Assembly (NCBI RefSeq): GCF_014646915.1
Contig: NZ_BMOE01000004.1
Coordinates: 62,001-126,000 of the forward strand
Direction: 5' to 3'
Length of the DNA stretch: 64,000 nt
Origin: Deinococcus aquiradiocola
GTDB lineage: Bacteria > Deinococcota > Deinococci > Deinococcales > Deinococcaceae
Made by a program: the position numbers and the translations under genes. Every line of letters starts with the position of its first letter. Within the stretch, counting starts at the first letter, position 1. Positions 11,520-19,857 of this stretch are shown in pieces. The notes under the pieces are model-generated. The model was not told where the DNA came from. It worked only from the letters and a program-made list of their open reading frames with translations, and did not search any database.

Positions 11520-12674
11520 TCAGGTGTGGAAAGGGCAGCGCGGCGCGCCCGCCGCCACCGTGTCCCTGTCCGGCACGCCCGCGGGCCACGCCGTCGCCTG
11601 CGGAAAGAAGTTCGGGGTGATCTCCACGTCCCGGTAACTGCGGTGCCAGACGGGCGTGAGCGCGCCGGACACGGGCGGCACGAGCCACGACCAGCGGCCG
11701 TACACCGCGCGGCCCGCCCGCGCCTCCCGCTCCTCGAACCGCACGAAGCGCCGCGTGACCGTGTGGTGATCGTCGATCTTCACGCCCGCCGCGTCGAAGC
11801 TGTGCAGCACCGCCACGTTCAGCTCCAGCTGCGCCCGGTCGCGCCACAGGGTCCGCTCGCGGCGCGTGTCCAGCCCCAGCGCGCGCGCCAGGGCGGGCAG
11901 CACGTCGTACCGGTCGCGGTCCGCCAAGTTCCGCGCGGCGATCTCCGTCTGCAGGTACCACCCCGAGAACGGCGCGCACAGGAAACTCACGCCGCCCACC
12001 TCCAGCCGCATGTCCGAGATGACCGGCAGCGCGTGCCACCGGAGCCCCAGGTCAGCCACGCCCGGCAGGGTCGGGTGCGTGACGCTCACCTCGCGCACCG
12101 CGTCCGGCGGCAGCGTGAAGAGCCGCACCGTGCCGCCCGACTGCACGGCGACCGGCAGCACGTCGAACGGCGTGCGCGGCCCGCCCGGCCAGCCGAGCGC
12201 CATGAGGTGGTGCGTCAACTCCAGGTTCGCGGGATCGCCGATCACCGACCCGTCCGGCAGGCGGTACGCGGCGTACCGGATGAGCTGCGGGTTCAGGACG
12301 CGCACGCCCGGCCCGAACACCGTCATGACGGCCCGCAGTGCCCCGCCGTTCCACGCGTACCGCAGGTGCTCCAGCAGTTCCGCGAACACCTCGTCCGGCC
12401 GGGTCACGTGCCGCCGGTCCCGCACCTCCAGCGCAGGCCAGTACCCCCGCCCGACGCAGCGGGTGCTGTTGCGCCACGCGAGCCGCGCCCCGAACGCCAG
12501 CTCCGGCGACGTGAACTGCGGCCCGCCCTCCGCCGCCTGCCGCCGCACCTCCAGCAGCCGCTCCGAGAGGTCCGCGCGCACCTCACCGGGCCGTGCGGGG
12601 CACTCGCGGTAAAACTGCCGCACGAAACGCTCCGCCTCCCGCAGGGCCGCCGTGCCCTCCGCCACCGACGTCAC
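11520..12674 (-). CDS. nos: nitric oxide synthase, oxygenase domain
   Basis: A bacterial-type NOS of about 384 residues that oxidises L-arginine to citrulline and NO using heme and a pterin, with electrons from a separate reductase. The heme-thiolate Cys is in WRNSTRCVGRGYW (Cys73 from this start). The arginine pocket is seen as SGWYLQTEIAARNL, with the substrate Glu. The C-terminal RWSWLVPPVSGALTPVWHR matches the pterin/dimer region. There is no flavin domain, as in Deinococcus and Bacillus. The GTG start is a guess by homology length; the frame is open further upstream. Confidence 0.93.
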   Translation of the reverse strand: MTSVAEGTAALREAERFVRQFYRECPARPGEVRADLSERLLEVRRQAAEGGPQFTSPELAFGARLAWRNSTRCVGRGYWPALEVRDRRHVTRPDEVFAELLEHLRYAWNGGALRAVMTVFGPGVRVLNPQLIRYAAYRLPDGSVIGDPANLELTHHLMALGWPGGPRTPFDVLPVAVQSGGTVRLFTLPPDAVREVSVTHPTLPGVADLGLRWHALPVISDMRLEVGGVSFLCAPFSGWYLQTEIAARNLADRDRYDVLPALARALGLDTRRERTLWRDRAQLELNVAVLHSFDAAGVKIDDHHTVTRRFVRFEEREARAGRAVYGRWSWLVPPVSGALTPVWHRSYRDVEITPNFFPQATAWPAGVPDRDTVAAGAPRCPFHT

Positions 12675-12864
12675 GCGCCGCCCCGGACGGCGAGAGACGA
12701 AAGGCGGGCACGGGCGCAGGTCACGCCCTCCATCCTGCCGCCTCCCGGGCACGGCGAATGTCCTGCAAGTCACCCGCCCCCACACGCGCCCTTGATGCTC
12801 CGGGGGAACTCCGCACGGCAGATGACACGGGCCGGTCAGGCCGCACCCGCTATGCTTGCCACGC

Positions 12865-12993
12865 ATGCCCGAAGCGACCACCCCCCCCACGGAGCAGCCG
12901 CCCGGCCACCAACCGCGCCTGCACCCCCGGCACGGCCACGCGGCCTGCCGCGGCGGTGCAGGCGCGTCACGTGACGGTCCTCGCCCGTGACCA
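12865..12993 (+). other. short open frame with a C8 tract, possible displaced 5' end of the ABC ATPase gene
   Basis: TATGCT (12851-12856) sits 8 nt before the ATG at 12865, the local leaderless-promoter pattern. The frame runs only 42 codons and stops inside the ABC gene in a different phase. A run of eight C (12881-12888) lies six codons in. Removing one C would fuse this start to the ABC frame with no stop in between. So the run could be a frameshift site, a phase-variable tract or a sequencing error. If none holds, this small frame has no recognisable product. Confidence 0.4.
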
Positions 12994-13561
12994 GGAGGTG
13001 CTGGAGCTGGACGCGTGGGAGGCGCGGCCCGGCGAGGTGTGGCACGTGCAGGGACCGAACGGGGCCGGCAAGACGACGCTGCTGCGTGCCCTCAGCGGCG
13101 ACACGTCCGTCCGTGGCGACCTGCGCGTGTGCGGCGCGGTGCCCGGCACGCTCGCTGCCCGGCAGGCGTGCCTGCTCGTCCCGACCGACGCGGACCTGCT
13201 GACGGACCTGACGGCGCACGAGTACCTGCACTTCATGACGGCCGCGTGGGGCCGCGCCCCGCACGCCGCGCTGGACCTGGCCGGGCGGCTGGGCGTGACG
13301 GCGTTCCTGCCGCGCTTCCCGGAGGAACTGTCGCGCGGCACGCGGCAGAAGGTGGCGCTCGCCGCCGCGCTCGGGCTGGCGCTGCCGCTCACGCTGCTCG
13401 ACGAGCCGTACGCGACGCTCGACGCGGCGTCCCGCGAGGTGCTCACGCTCGCCGTCCGGGAGCGCGCCTCGTCGGGCGGCACGGTCATCGTCACGACACA
13501 CGGGGACGAACTGCGGGACCTGCACCCCAGCGTGCTGACGCTCACCCCGCCGCCCGCGTGA
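12956..13561 (+). CDS. ABC transporter ATP-binding protein
   Basis: An ATPase of about 201 residues from the GTG at 12956. Walker A is GPNGAGKTTL, the signature is a weak form (ELSRGTRQKVALAAAL), and Walker B plus the catalytic Glu is LTLLDEPYATLD. The H-loop is VTTHGDELRD. It is short for the family, consistent with an export-type or uncharacterised ABC system. It pairs with the following membrane protein through a 4-nt GTGA overlap. The real start is doubtful: a promoter-like box and ATG at 12865 are out of frame by one base at a C8 run. Confidence 0.85.
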   Translation: MQARHVTVLARDQEVLELDAWEARPGEVWHVQGPNGAGKTTLLRALSGDTSVRGDLRVCGAVPGTLAARQACLLVPTDADLLTDLTAHEYLHFMTAAWGRAPHAALDLAGRLGVTAFLPRFPEELSRGTRQKVALAAALGLALPLTLLDEPYATLDAASREVLTLAVRERASSGGTVIVTTHGDELRDLHPSVLTLTPPPA

Positions 13562-14943
13562 CGCGCAGCGTCTGGACAGCCCGCCTGCTGAGCGCGCGGC
13601 GACAGGCCGGACTCGCGGCAGGACGCTGGCGGCGAGGAGGCGGGTGGGTGATCACGCTGTACGGCGTGCCGGTCCTCGCGTTCTGCGCGCTCGTCCTGCT
13701 GGACGCCGTGCGCGCCTCGCACCTCGCGCCGCCCGCGTGGGTGACGCCCGCGCTGCTCGTGGCGGCGCACGCGAGCGGCTGGCTGACGGGTCGCCACCCC
13801 GTCGGGCTGCTGGAGGACGACCTGCTGCTCCTGCGGACGCCGGAACGGGCGCGGGCCGTGCTGCTGTGGCCGCTGCTGCGGGCCGCCGCGTCACGCGTGG
13901 CCGTGGGCGCGGCGCTGGCCCTGCTGCTGACCGTCACCACGCCCCTCGGGGCGGGCGTGTGGGGGCTGCCGGTCGCGGGCGCGTCGTCGGTGCTGCTGGT
14001 GTCCCGCTTCCGTGAGGCGGAGCGTGCCGGGGACCGCGCGTGGCCGGTGATCCTGGCGGGCCTGCCGCTGCTGGGGCTGCTGCACGCGGCCCTGCTGCCC
14101 GCCGCGGTCCTCGTGGCGTTCGTGGCCGGGGCGCGCGGCTGGTGGCGGGGCGCGCTGGACACGCCCGGCCCGCGCGCCGTGCAGGACATGCATCACAGCG
14201 GCCTGTGCGCCCGCGCGTCCGCCCTGCGCCTCCCGGCCCCCGCCCGGCCTGCCGGGCGCAGACGCGCCCGCCCACGCCCCGCGTTCACTCCTCCCGTTCC
14301 CGGCGCGGCGTCCGCCCTGCTGTGGCGCGCCGCGCGCCACCTGCACGCTCACGGCTGGCGCGCCGGGCGGAGCGCCCTGCCCGGCTGGCGTGCCCTCCCG
14401 GCCCTGGCGCTTGGCGCGGCCCTCCCGCTCCTGACGCTTCAGCTGCCGGGAGGAGCGCACCTCGTCCTGCCGCTCCTCCCGGCGGGACTGCTGCTGTCCC
14501 TGCTGGCCGCCGTGCCGCCCGCACCCCCGGCCACCCTGCCGGTCCCGCCCGCCACGGCCCGCGCCGCCCGCCTCGCGCCCGCCGCCCTGCTGCTCGGCCC
14601 GCTCAGCGCGGCAGGTGCCTTCGCCGCCACCCTCATCCTCGGCCTGCCCGCCGCGGCCACCGTCACGGCCGCCCTCCTCCTGCCGGGCGCGGCCCTCACG
14701 CTGACCGGCTGGACGGACCCCGCCCCGCACGCCACGCGCGGCAGCGCCCTCCTGGCCCGCCTCGCCCTGTGCACCGCACCCGTCCTGATCGTGTGGGCGG
14801 CCCTCGCCGCGCACGCCGCCTGGGCCGCCCCGCTCCTCCTGCTGGCCCTGAGCGCGCCCGACACGAGCGGGTGGCGTGACCTGTGGAACCACGCCCGGAC
14901 AGCTCGGCGCGGCACAGCTGAAACGGGCGGGACCGGTGCCTGA
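13558..14943 (+). CDS. polytopic membrane protein, probable ABC permease partner
   Basis: A 461-residue hydrophobic protein with about ten candidate membrane segments, e.g. VITLYGVPVLAFCALVLL near the N-terminus and several Ala/Leu/Pro-rich helices in the second half. I see no family signature. Its GTG start overlaps the ATPase stop codon (GTGA), so the two are translationally coupled and most likely form one exporter. A central linker (about residues 205-250) is Arg/Pro-rich. The substrate is unknown. The 3' end overlaps one arm of a terminator hairpin. Confidence 0.75.
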   Translation: MTRSVWTARLLSARRQAGLAAGRWRRGGGWVITLYGVPVLAFCALVLLDAVRASHLAPPAWVTPALLVAAHASGWLTGRHPVGLLEDDLLLLRTPERARAVLLWPLLRAAASRVAVGAALALLLTVTTPLGAGVWGLPVAGASSVLLVSRFREAERAGDRAWPVILAGLPLLGLLHAALLPAAVLVAFVAGARGWWRGALDTPGPRAVQDMHHSGLCARASALRLPAPARPAGRRRARPRPAFTPPVPGAASALLWRAARHLHAHGWRAGRSALPGWRALPALALGAALPLLTLQLPGGAHLVLPLLPAGLLLSLLAAVPPAPPATLPVPPATARAARLAPAALLLGPLSAAGAFAATLILGLPAAATVTAALLLPGAALTLTGWTDPAPHATRGSALLARLALCTAPVLIVWAALAAHAAWAAPLLLLALSAPDTSGWRDLWNHARTARRGTAETGGTGA

Positions 14944-14961
14944 GTGGCCGGTCCCGCCCGT
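14923..14961. terminator. bidirectional terminator hairpin
   Basis: A 14-bp perfect stem ACGGGCGGGACCGG / CCGGTCCCGCCCGT with an 11-nt loop. It lies at the convergent ends of the permease gene and glmS and overlaps the last codons of the permease. There is no long T-run. Confidence 0.75.
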
Positions 14962-14976
14962 CTGTGGTGCGTGTCG

Positions 14977-16797
14977 TTACTCGACGGTGACGCTCTTGGC
15001 GAGGTTGCGGGGCTTGTCGACGTCCTTGCCGAGGGCCGTGGCCGTGAAGTACGCGAGGAGCTGCATGGCGACGGCGTTCACGACGGGGCTGACCATTTCG
15101 TGGGCGCGGGGGACGTAGATGACGTCGTCGGCGTGGCGGGCGTTTTCGGTGTCGCCGTCCGACAGGAACAGGATGACCTTGCCGGCGCGGGCGCGGACTT
15201 CCTGCACGTTGCTGATGGTCTTCTCGAGGAGGCGGCTCTCGGTGGCGATGACGGCGACGGGGAGATCCTTGTCGATGAGGGCGATGGGACCGTGCTTCAT
15301 CTCGCCGGCCGCGTACGCTTCGGCGTGGATGTAGCTGACCTCCTTGAGTTTCAGGGCGCCCTCGTAGGCGGTGGGGCTGTTCACGCCGCGCCCGAGGAAC
15401 AGGTAGTCGCGCGCCGTGGCGTACTTCTCGGCGACTTCCTTGATGCGCGCGACGCGTTCGGGGGCCAGGGCTTCCTCGACGAGGCGGGGGAGTTCGCGGG
15501 CGGCCCGCAGGAGTTCGGCGCCCTGCTCTTCGCTCAGCGTCCCCCGGGCACGGCCGAGCCACAGGGCGAGCATCAGGAAGGCGCTGACCATGCTGGTGTA
15601 GGCCTTGGTGCTGGCGACGCCGATCTCGGGTCCGGCGTGGATGTAGAGGGTGTCGTCGAGTTCGCGGGTCATGCTGCTGCCCTTGGCGTTGATGACGCCG
15701 AGGGTCTTCGCGCCGCCCTTCTTGGCTTCGCGGAGCGCTTCGAGGGTGTCGATGGTCTCGCCGCTCTGGCTCACGACGATGGCCAGGGTGTGCTCGGAGA
15801 CCAGGGGGTCGCGGTAGCGGTACTCGCTGGCGACGTCCACCTCGACGGGGATGCGGGCGAGCTGTTCGATGAGGTACTCGCCGACCTGTCCGGCGTAGAA
15901 GGCGGTGCCGCACGCGATGATGCTGATGCGTTTGAAGCTGCCGGGGTCGAGGTTGATGTCGAGGTTCACTTCGCCGGTGTCGTCGTGGAGGCGGCCGATG
16001 AGGGTGTTGGTGAGGGCCTGCGGCTGCTCGTAGATTTCCTTGAGCATGTACGTGTCGAAGCCGCCCTTCTCGGCCGCCTCGGCGTCCCACTCGATGTGCT
16101 CGATCTCGCGGGTCTGGGGGTTCCCGGCGAGATCCGTCACGCGGAAGCCGTCGTCGGTGAGGACGACCATATCGCCGTCGTGCAGGAAGACCATGTCGCG
16201 GGTGTATGCGAGGAGGGCGGGCACGTCGCTGGCGAGGAACATCTCGCCCGCGCCGACGCCCATGACGAGGGGGCTGACGGTGCGCGCGGCGACGATCTCG
16301 CGGTGGTCGGCGTGCGTGACGACGATGCCGTACGCGCCGCGCACCTGTGCCAGGGCGTCCCGCACCGCCTGTTCCAGGTCACCGGTGTACGCCTCCTCGA
16401 TCAGGTGGGCGAGCACTTCGCTGTCGGTCTCGCTCTTGAACTCGTGGCCGCGCGCCTGGAGTTCCTCTTTGAGCTTCAGGTAGTTCTCGATGATGCCGTT
16501 GTGGATGATGACGATGCGGCCGTCCTCGGTGGCGTGCGGGTGGGCGTTGGTGTCGTTGGGGAGGCCGTGCGTGGCCCAGCGGGTGTGGCCGATGCCGAGC
16601 GTGCCCGCGAGCGGGTGCCCGTCGAGTTCGCCGCTGAGGTTGGCGAGCTTCCCGGCCTTCTTCATGACGGTGATGTGCGTGCCGTCACGCACGGCGACGC
16701 CCGCGCTGTCGTAGCCGCGGTACTCGAGTTTGGCGAGTCCGGAGATGAGAACGTCCTGCGCCTGCCTGCTGCCGATGTAACCGACGATTCCGCACAT
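14977..16797 (-). CDS. glmS: glutamine-fructose-6-phosphate aminotransferase (isomerizing)
   Basis: A 606-residue GlmS that makes glucosamine-6-phosphate for peptidoglycan and other amino sugars. The N-terminal glutaminase starts MCGIVGYIGSRQAQ (Cys2 is the nucleophile after Met removal) and has HTRWATHG and EYRGYDSAG. The two SIS sugar-isomerase domains follow (ASEYRYRDP, VVSQSGETIDTLEAL), ending with the family terminus DKPRNLAKSVTVE. AGGAG precedes the ATG. A glmS ribozyme is encoded upstream, so expression should fall when GlcN6P accumulates. Confidence 0.98.
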   Translation of the reverse strand: MCGIVGYIGSRQAQDVLISGLAKLEYRGYDSAGVAVRDGTHITVMKKAGKLANLSGELDGHPLAGTLGIGHTRWATHGLPNDTNAHPHATEDGRIVIIHNGIIENYLKLKEELQARGHEFKSETDSEVLAHLIEEAYTGDLEQAVRDALAQVRGAYGIVVTHADHREIVAARTVSPLVMGVGAGEMFLASDVPALLAYTRDMVFLHDGDMVVLTDDGFRVTDLAGNPQTREIEHIEWDAEAAEKGGFDTYMLKEIYEQPQALTNTLIGRLHDDTGEVNLDINLDPGSFKRISIIACGTAFYAGQVGEYLIEQLARIPVEVDVASEYRYRDPLVSEHTLAIVVSQSGETIDTLEALREAKKGGAKTLGVINAKGSSMTRELDDTLYIHAGPEIGVASTKAYTSMVSAFLMLALWLGRARGTLSEEQGAELLRAARELPRLVEEALAPERVARIKEVAEKYATARDYLFLGRGVNSPTAYEGALKLKEVSYIHAEAYAAGEMKHGPIALIDKDLPVAVIATESRLLEKTISNVQEVRARAGKVILFLSDGDTENARHADDVIYVPRAHEMVSPVVNAVAMQLLAYFTATALGKDVDKPRNLAKSVTVE

Positions 16798-16869
16798 GGG
16801 TACTCCTGTGGGACGGCAGCCGGTCACCGCCCCCGCGCGGCCCGATGGGGGCGTGGTGGGCGGCGGTCC

Positions 16870-17131
16870 GGCGTGGGCCGTCCGCTGTGGGTCGCGCGTT
16901 GCCTTGTCTGCGGGTCGCTCCGCTCTTTCGGCGCTGCTTGAACGTGCCGCCGGTGTCCGGCGGGCGTTTCGGGAGGGTCCGACCTGACCCTGGAGGCATC
17001 CGCAGAATCTCCGATGACCTCCACCTCGTTTCCCGCCCGCCGTGCGGCTGGGTGGGCCTTGCGCTTCCCTGGACCGGTGTGGGTGTCTGTTGGACACCAA
17101 GTCCTGCGGGCAGTGTAGCAAGTTCAGGCGC
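16870..17131 (-). promoter_or_regulatory. glmS ribozyme (GlcN6P-activated self-cleaving riboswitch)
   Basis: On the minus strand the leader begins GCGCCTGAACTTG, matching the cleavage-site and P1 strand of glmS ribozymes (GCGCC-GAACT). Further on are GAAACGAGGTGGAGG and TCTGCGGATGCCTCCAGG, which match the P2/P2.1 core where GGAGG pairs with CCTCC. GACAAGGCAA (16899-16908) is the conserved strand before P4. The order and spacing agree with the class. Cleavage would be between 17132 and 17131, with U as the -1 base. The P3/P4 side is long and GC-rich, and the lower boundary is approximate. Confidence 0.88.
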
Positions 17132-17182
17132 AGGGGATGTGTGTAACAGCCTCAGGTGAGTACGCAGGGCCGGGCGGGCCGT

Positions 17183-18049
17183 TCAGCCGTCCCGACCGCC
17201 CCGCCCGGACGTGCCCCCCTGCGGCGCGGGCCGCCACGCCGGTTCGCGCTTCTCCAAGAAGGCCGCCACGCCCTCCTGCAGGTCCGAGGTGGTGCGCGTC
17301 CAGGCGTTCGTGAGCACCGCGTACCGCAGGCCCTCCTGCAGGCCCATGCCGGGCAGCAGGCTGAGCATCTCGCGGGTGGTGGCGAGGGCCACGCGGCTCC
17401 CCAGCGCGATCTCCTGCGCGACCTGCGTGGCCCGCAGCAGCGCCTCGCCGTCCGGCACGACCTCGTTCACGAGACCCATGCGGCAGGCCGTGTCGGCAGG
17501 CACGAGCCGTCCCGTGAGCAGCAGTTCGCGCGCGTGCTTCTCGCCCACCGCGCGCAGCAGGAACACCATCACGATGGCCGCCACGAACCCCAGCCGCACC
17601 TCGGTGTACCCGAACCGCGCCCCGGCGCCCGACACGACCACGTCGCACACGCACGCGAGGCCCGCGCCGCCCGCCACGGCCGCGCCCTCCACCGCCGCCA
17701 CGACCGGCGTGGGTCCCGTGTAGATGAGGTTCAGGAGGTCCGCGAGGCGCGCCGAGTCCGCGCGGTTCTCCTCGCTGCTCGCCGACCCGAGCGCCTGCAG
17801 GGCCTTCAGGTCCGCGCCCGCACTGAAGGCCCGCCCCTCGCCGCTCAGGACCACGCAGCGCACCGCCGGGTCCGCCTGCGCCGCCAGCAGTTCGCGGTGC
17901 AGGGCGGCGACCAGTTCGGCGTTCAGGGCGTTACGGACGGCCGGACGGTTCAAGCGCAGGTGCAGGACCGGCCCGTCGCGGCTCACCAGCACGGGCGGCA
18001 CGTCACCGGACAGTGAGGACTCGGGCAGTGCGGACTCGGGCGGCGTCAT
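17183..18049 (-). CDS. enoyl-CoA hydratase/isomerase family protein
   Basis: A 288-residue crotonase-fold enzyme. The oxyanion-hole segments are AFSAGADLKAL and AAVEGAAVAGGAGLACVCDV. A catalytic Glu lies in RFGYTEVRLGFVAAIV; the second Glu of classical hydratases is not obvious, a pattern shared with methylglutaconyl-CoA-hydratase-like members. It probably acts in fatty-acid or branched-chain catabolism. TAGCAT lies 5 nt before the ATG at 18049 (leaderless); an upstream in-frame extension is unlikely. The first 25 residues look disordered. Confidence 0.88.
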   Translation of the reverse strand: MTPPESALPESSLSGDVPPVLVSRDGPVLHLRLNRPAVRNALNAELVAALHRELLAAQADPAVRCVVLSGEGRAFSAGADLKALQALGSASSEENRADSARLADLLNLIYTGPTPVVAAVEGAAVAGGAGLACVCDVVVSGAGARFGYTEVRLGFVAAIVMVFLLRAVGEKHARELLLTGRLVPADTACRMGLVNEVVPDGEALLRATQVAQEIALGSRVALATTREMLSLLPGMGLQEGLRYAVLTNAWTRTTSDLQEGVAAFLEKREPAWRPAPQGGTSGRGGRDG

Positions 18050-18253
18050 GCCCGATGCTAGCAGCGCCGCCCGCACGTCCCGCACGCGCCGTTCACGTCA
18101 GCCGGACGCTCCTGCCCCGCCCGGCCCGCGCGTCCGGGGTGTGCTCCGGCGGCTGGGCGTGAAGGAAGTCGTGCATCTGCGGTTCACACCCGTCATGACG
18201 GCTCTGGTACAGTCTGTATCTGGAGCCGATTGGCGCTCCACGGAGTTACGGAC

Positions 18254-18472
18254 ATGCCCACCTACGAATACAAGAACATCGAAACCGGCGAGATCTACGA
18301 AATCAAGCAGAGCATGCGCGACGCGCCCCTGACCGTCCACCCGGACACGGGAGCCGCCATCAAGCGCGTCCTGTCGCGTCCCGGCATCGCCTTCAAGGGC
18401 AGCGGCTTCTACGCGAACGACTCGCGCAGCAAGAGCGGCGACAAGAGCGGCTCCGGATCGAGCGGCGAGTGA
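18254..18472 (+). CDS. FmdB-like small protein without the zinc ligands
   Basis: A 72-residue protein starting MPTYEYKNIETGEIYEIKQSM, the opening of FmdB/CxxC_CxxC_SSSS regulatory proteins, with a Gly/Ser/Lys tail. In the usual family YEYRCxxCG and a later CxxC pair bind zinc; here there is no cysteine at all. GGAG is 8 nt upstream of the ATG. Its stop overlaps the start of the HtrA-like protease by GTGA, so the two are likely co-expressed. Its role is unknown. Confidence 0.75.
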   Translation: MPTYEYKNIETGEIYEIKQSMRDAPLTVHPDTGAAIKRVLSRPGIAFKGSGFYANDSRSKSGDKSGSGSSGE

Positions 18473-19590
18473 CCCACACGCCCCCCCGCCCGTCCCGGTC
18501 CGGCCGGTGGCTCCTGCTCGGCTCGCTGCTCGTCGCCGGGCTGGGGGGCGCGTACCTCACGGGCCGCGTCACGGCACAGCGCGCCCTCGTGACGAACGAG
18601 GAGATCAACACCGTGCAGGTCAGCCAGAAGGCCCTCCCGGCCCTGGTGCGCGTGGACGTCCGCATCCGCAAGGACCAGTTGCAGCCCGGCGAGGACCCCA
18701 CCGACGTCGGCAGCGGCTTCTTCTACCGCCCGAACCTGATCGTCACGAACTACCACGTCGTGCAGTACCAGGAGTCCCTCAGCATCGTGATGTACGACGG
18801 TAAACGCGTGAACGCCAGCGTGGAGGGCGTCGATCCCGGCATCGACATCGCGATCCTGAAGGTGACGGGCGTGACCGCGCCGCGCACCCTGTCGTTCGGG
18901 GACAGCGCGCGACTCATCCCGGGCCAGAAGATGATCGCGCTCGGCACGCCCCTGAAGTACAACAACTTCGTGTCGACCGGCGTGTTCAGCACCACCACCC
19001 GCGACCTCGGGCAGCGCGCCGACGGGCTGGGGCAGGAGATCGGGCAGTACGGCCTCACGACCGCCACCATTCAGGGCGGCTCCAGCGGCGGGCCGGTCCT
19101 CGACTCGCGCGGCGCGGTGGTCGGCGTGGCCGACGCGAACGCCAGCAGCAACACCCTGCTGCCCGGCGTGATCGGCGCGTTCATTCCCAGCGAACTCGTG
19201 TCGCAGTCCCTGTCGGACCTCGAGAAGATCGGGGTGCCGCAGCGCGGGACACTCGGCGTGACGCTGGTGGACCTCGACGACCTCGACCCGGCCCTGCGTC
19301 AGCTGGCGGGCCTCACCAGCAACCAGGGCGCGCTGGTGGACGAGGTGCCCGCCGGGACGGCCGGGGCGCGCGCGGGCCTGCGCGGCTCGCTGCGCAACAA
19401 CAAGGGCCAGCTGCTCTCCCCGCTCGGGGACGTCGTGGTGGCCGTGGACGGCCGCCGCATCGCGAACTCCTACGACCTGATCCGCGCCGTGGCACTCAAA
19501 CGCCCCGGGCAGGTCGTGGCCCTCAAGGTGTGGCGCAACAAGAAGGAAGTGACCGTGAACGTCACCCTGCTGAAACGCACCCTGAACTGA
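18469..19590 (+). CDS. HtrA/DegP-type serine protease with PDZ domain
   Basis: A 373-residue trypsin-like protease. An N-terminal anchor or signal (about residues 14-32, WLLLGSLLVAGLGGAYL) places the catalytic domain outside the membrane. The triad is His96 (TNYHVV), Asp126 (GIDIAILK) and Ser206 (QGGSSGGPV). A C-terminal PDZ domain (about 250-370) contains GTLGVTLVDLDD and GDVVVAVDGRRI. It probably degrades misfolded envelope proteins. GTG start overlaps the preceding stop (GTGA). Copy C of the dispersed repeat begins immediately after its stop codon. Confidence 0.93.
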   Translation: MTHTPPRPSRSGRWLLLGSLLVAGLGGAYLTGRVTAQRALVTNEEINTVQVSQKALPALVRVDVRIRKDQLQPGEDPTDVGSGFFYRPNLIVTNYHVVQYQESLSIVMYDGKRVNASVEGVDPGIDIAILKVTGVTAPRTLSFGDSARLIPGQKMIALGTPLKYNNFVSTGVFSTTTRDLGQRADGLGQEIGQYGLTTATIQGGSSGGPVLDSRGAVVGVADANASSNTLLPGVIGAFIPSELVSQSLSDLEKIGVPQRGTLGVTLVDLDDLDPALRQLAGLTSNQGALVDEVPAGTAGARAGLRGSLRNNKGQLLSPLGDVVVAVDGRRIANSYDLIRAVALKRPGQVVALKVWRNKKEVTVNVTLLKRTLN

Positions 19591-19775
19591 TACGGTTTTG
19601 ATCCGATTCCAGGGATGCCGGGAACTGCGCCGACATCCCTTCTTGGGCAAAACAGCGCCCTGCAGGACGCTTGCCCGCTTCCACCTCCTCCAAACCGTAC
19701 TTGTTGATACTCGCGGCCGGGCGGCAGCTTCGCGTTCCGCTCGGCTGAACTCTAAAAGTTCAGCTCAAAATCGTA
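19591..19775. repeat. dispersed Deinococcus-type repeat, copy C, with terminal inverted repeats
   Basis: A 185-bp element starting on the base after the HtrA stop codon. The ends are TACGGTTTTGA and TCAAAATCGTA, an 11-bp inverted repeat with one mismatch. TGA flanks both sides, which could be a 3-bp target duplication or chance. Inside is GCCCTGCAGGACGCTTGCCC (19657-19676), shared with copies A and B, and a hairpin GGCTGAACT...AGTTCAGCTC near the right end, shared with B and with the relic at 41610. There is no open frame of note: it looks like a MITE-like or small non-coding repeat. Confidence 0.8.
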
Positions 19776-19807
19776 TGAGCCGGAACCCGGACGCCCTAGG
19801 AACGGCA

Positions 19808-19840
19808 GGAGGCCCGCACCGAGATCAGGGGCGGGCCTCC
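19808..19840. terminator. terminator-like hairpin
   Basis: A 10-bp perfect stem GGAGGCCCGC / GCGGGCCTCC with a 13-nt loop, followed on the plus strand by TCTCT. It stands between repeat C and the convergent 3' end of the Usp gene and could serve either strand. Confidence 0.65.
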
Positions 19841-19857
19841 TCTCTGCGCTGCGGTGG

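Noticed and set aside
14944..16941. A 665-codon plus-strand frame opposite glmS
   Set aside because: It is the mirror of glmS codons, without motifs, ribosome site or promoter.
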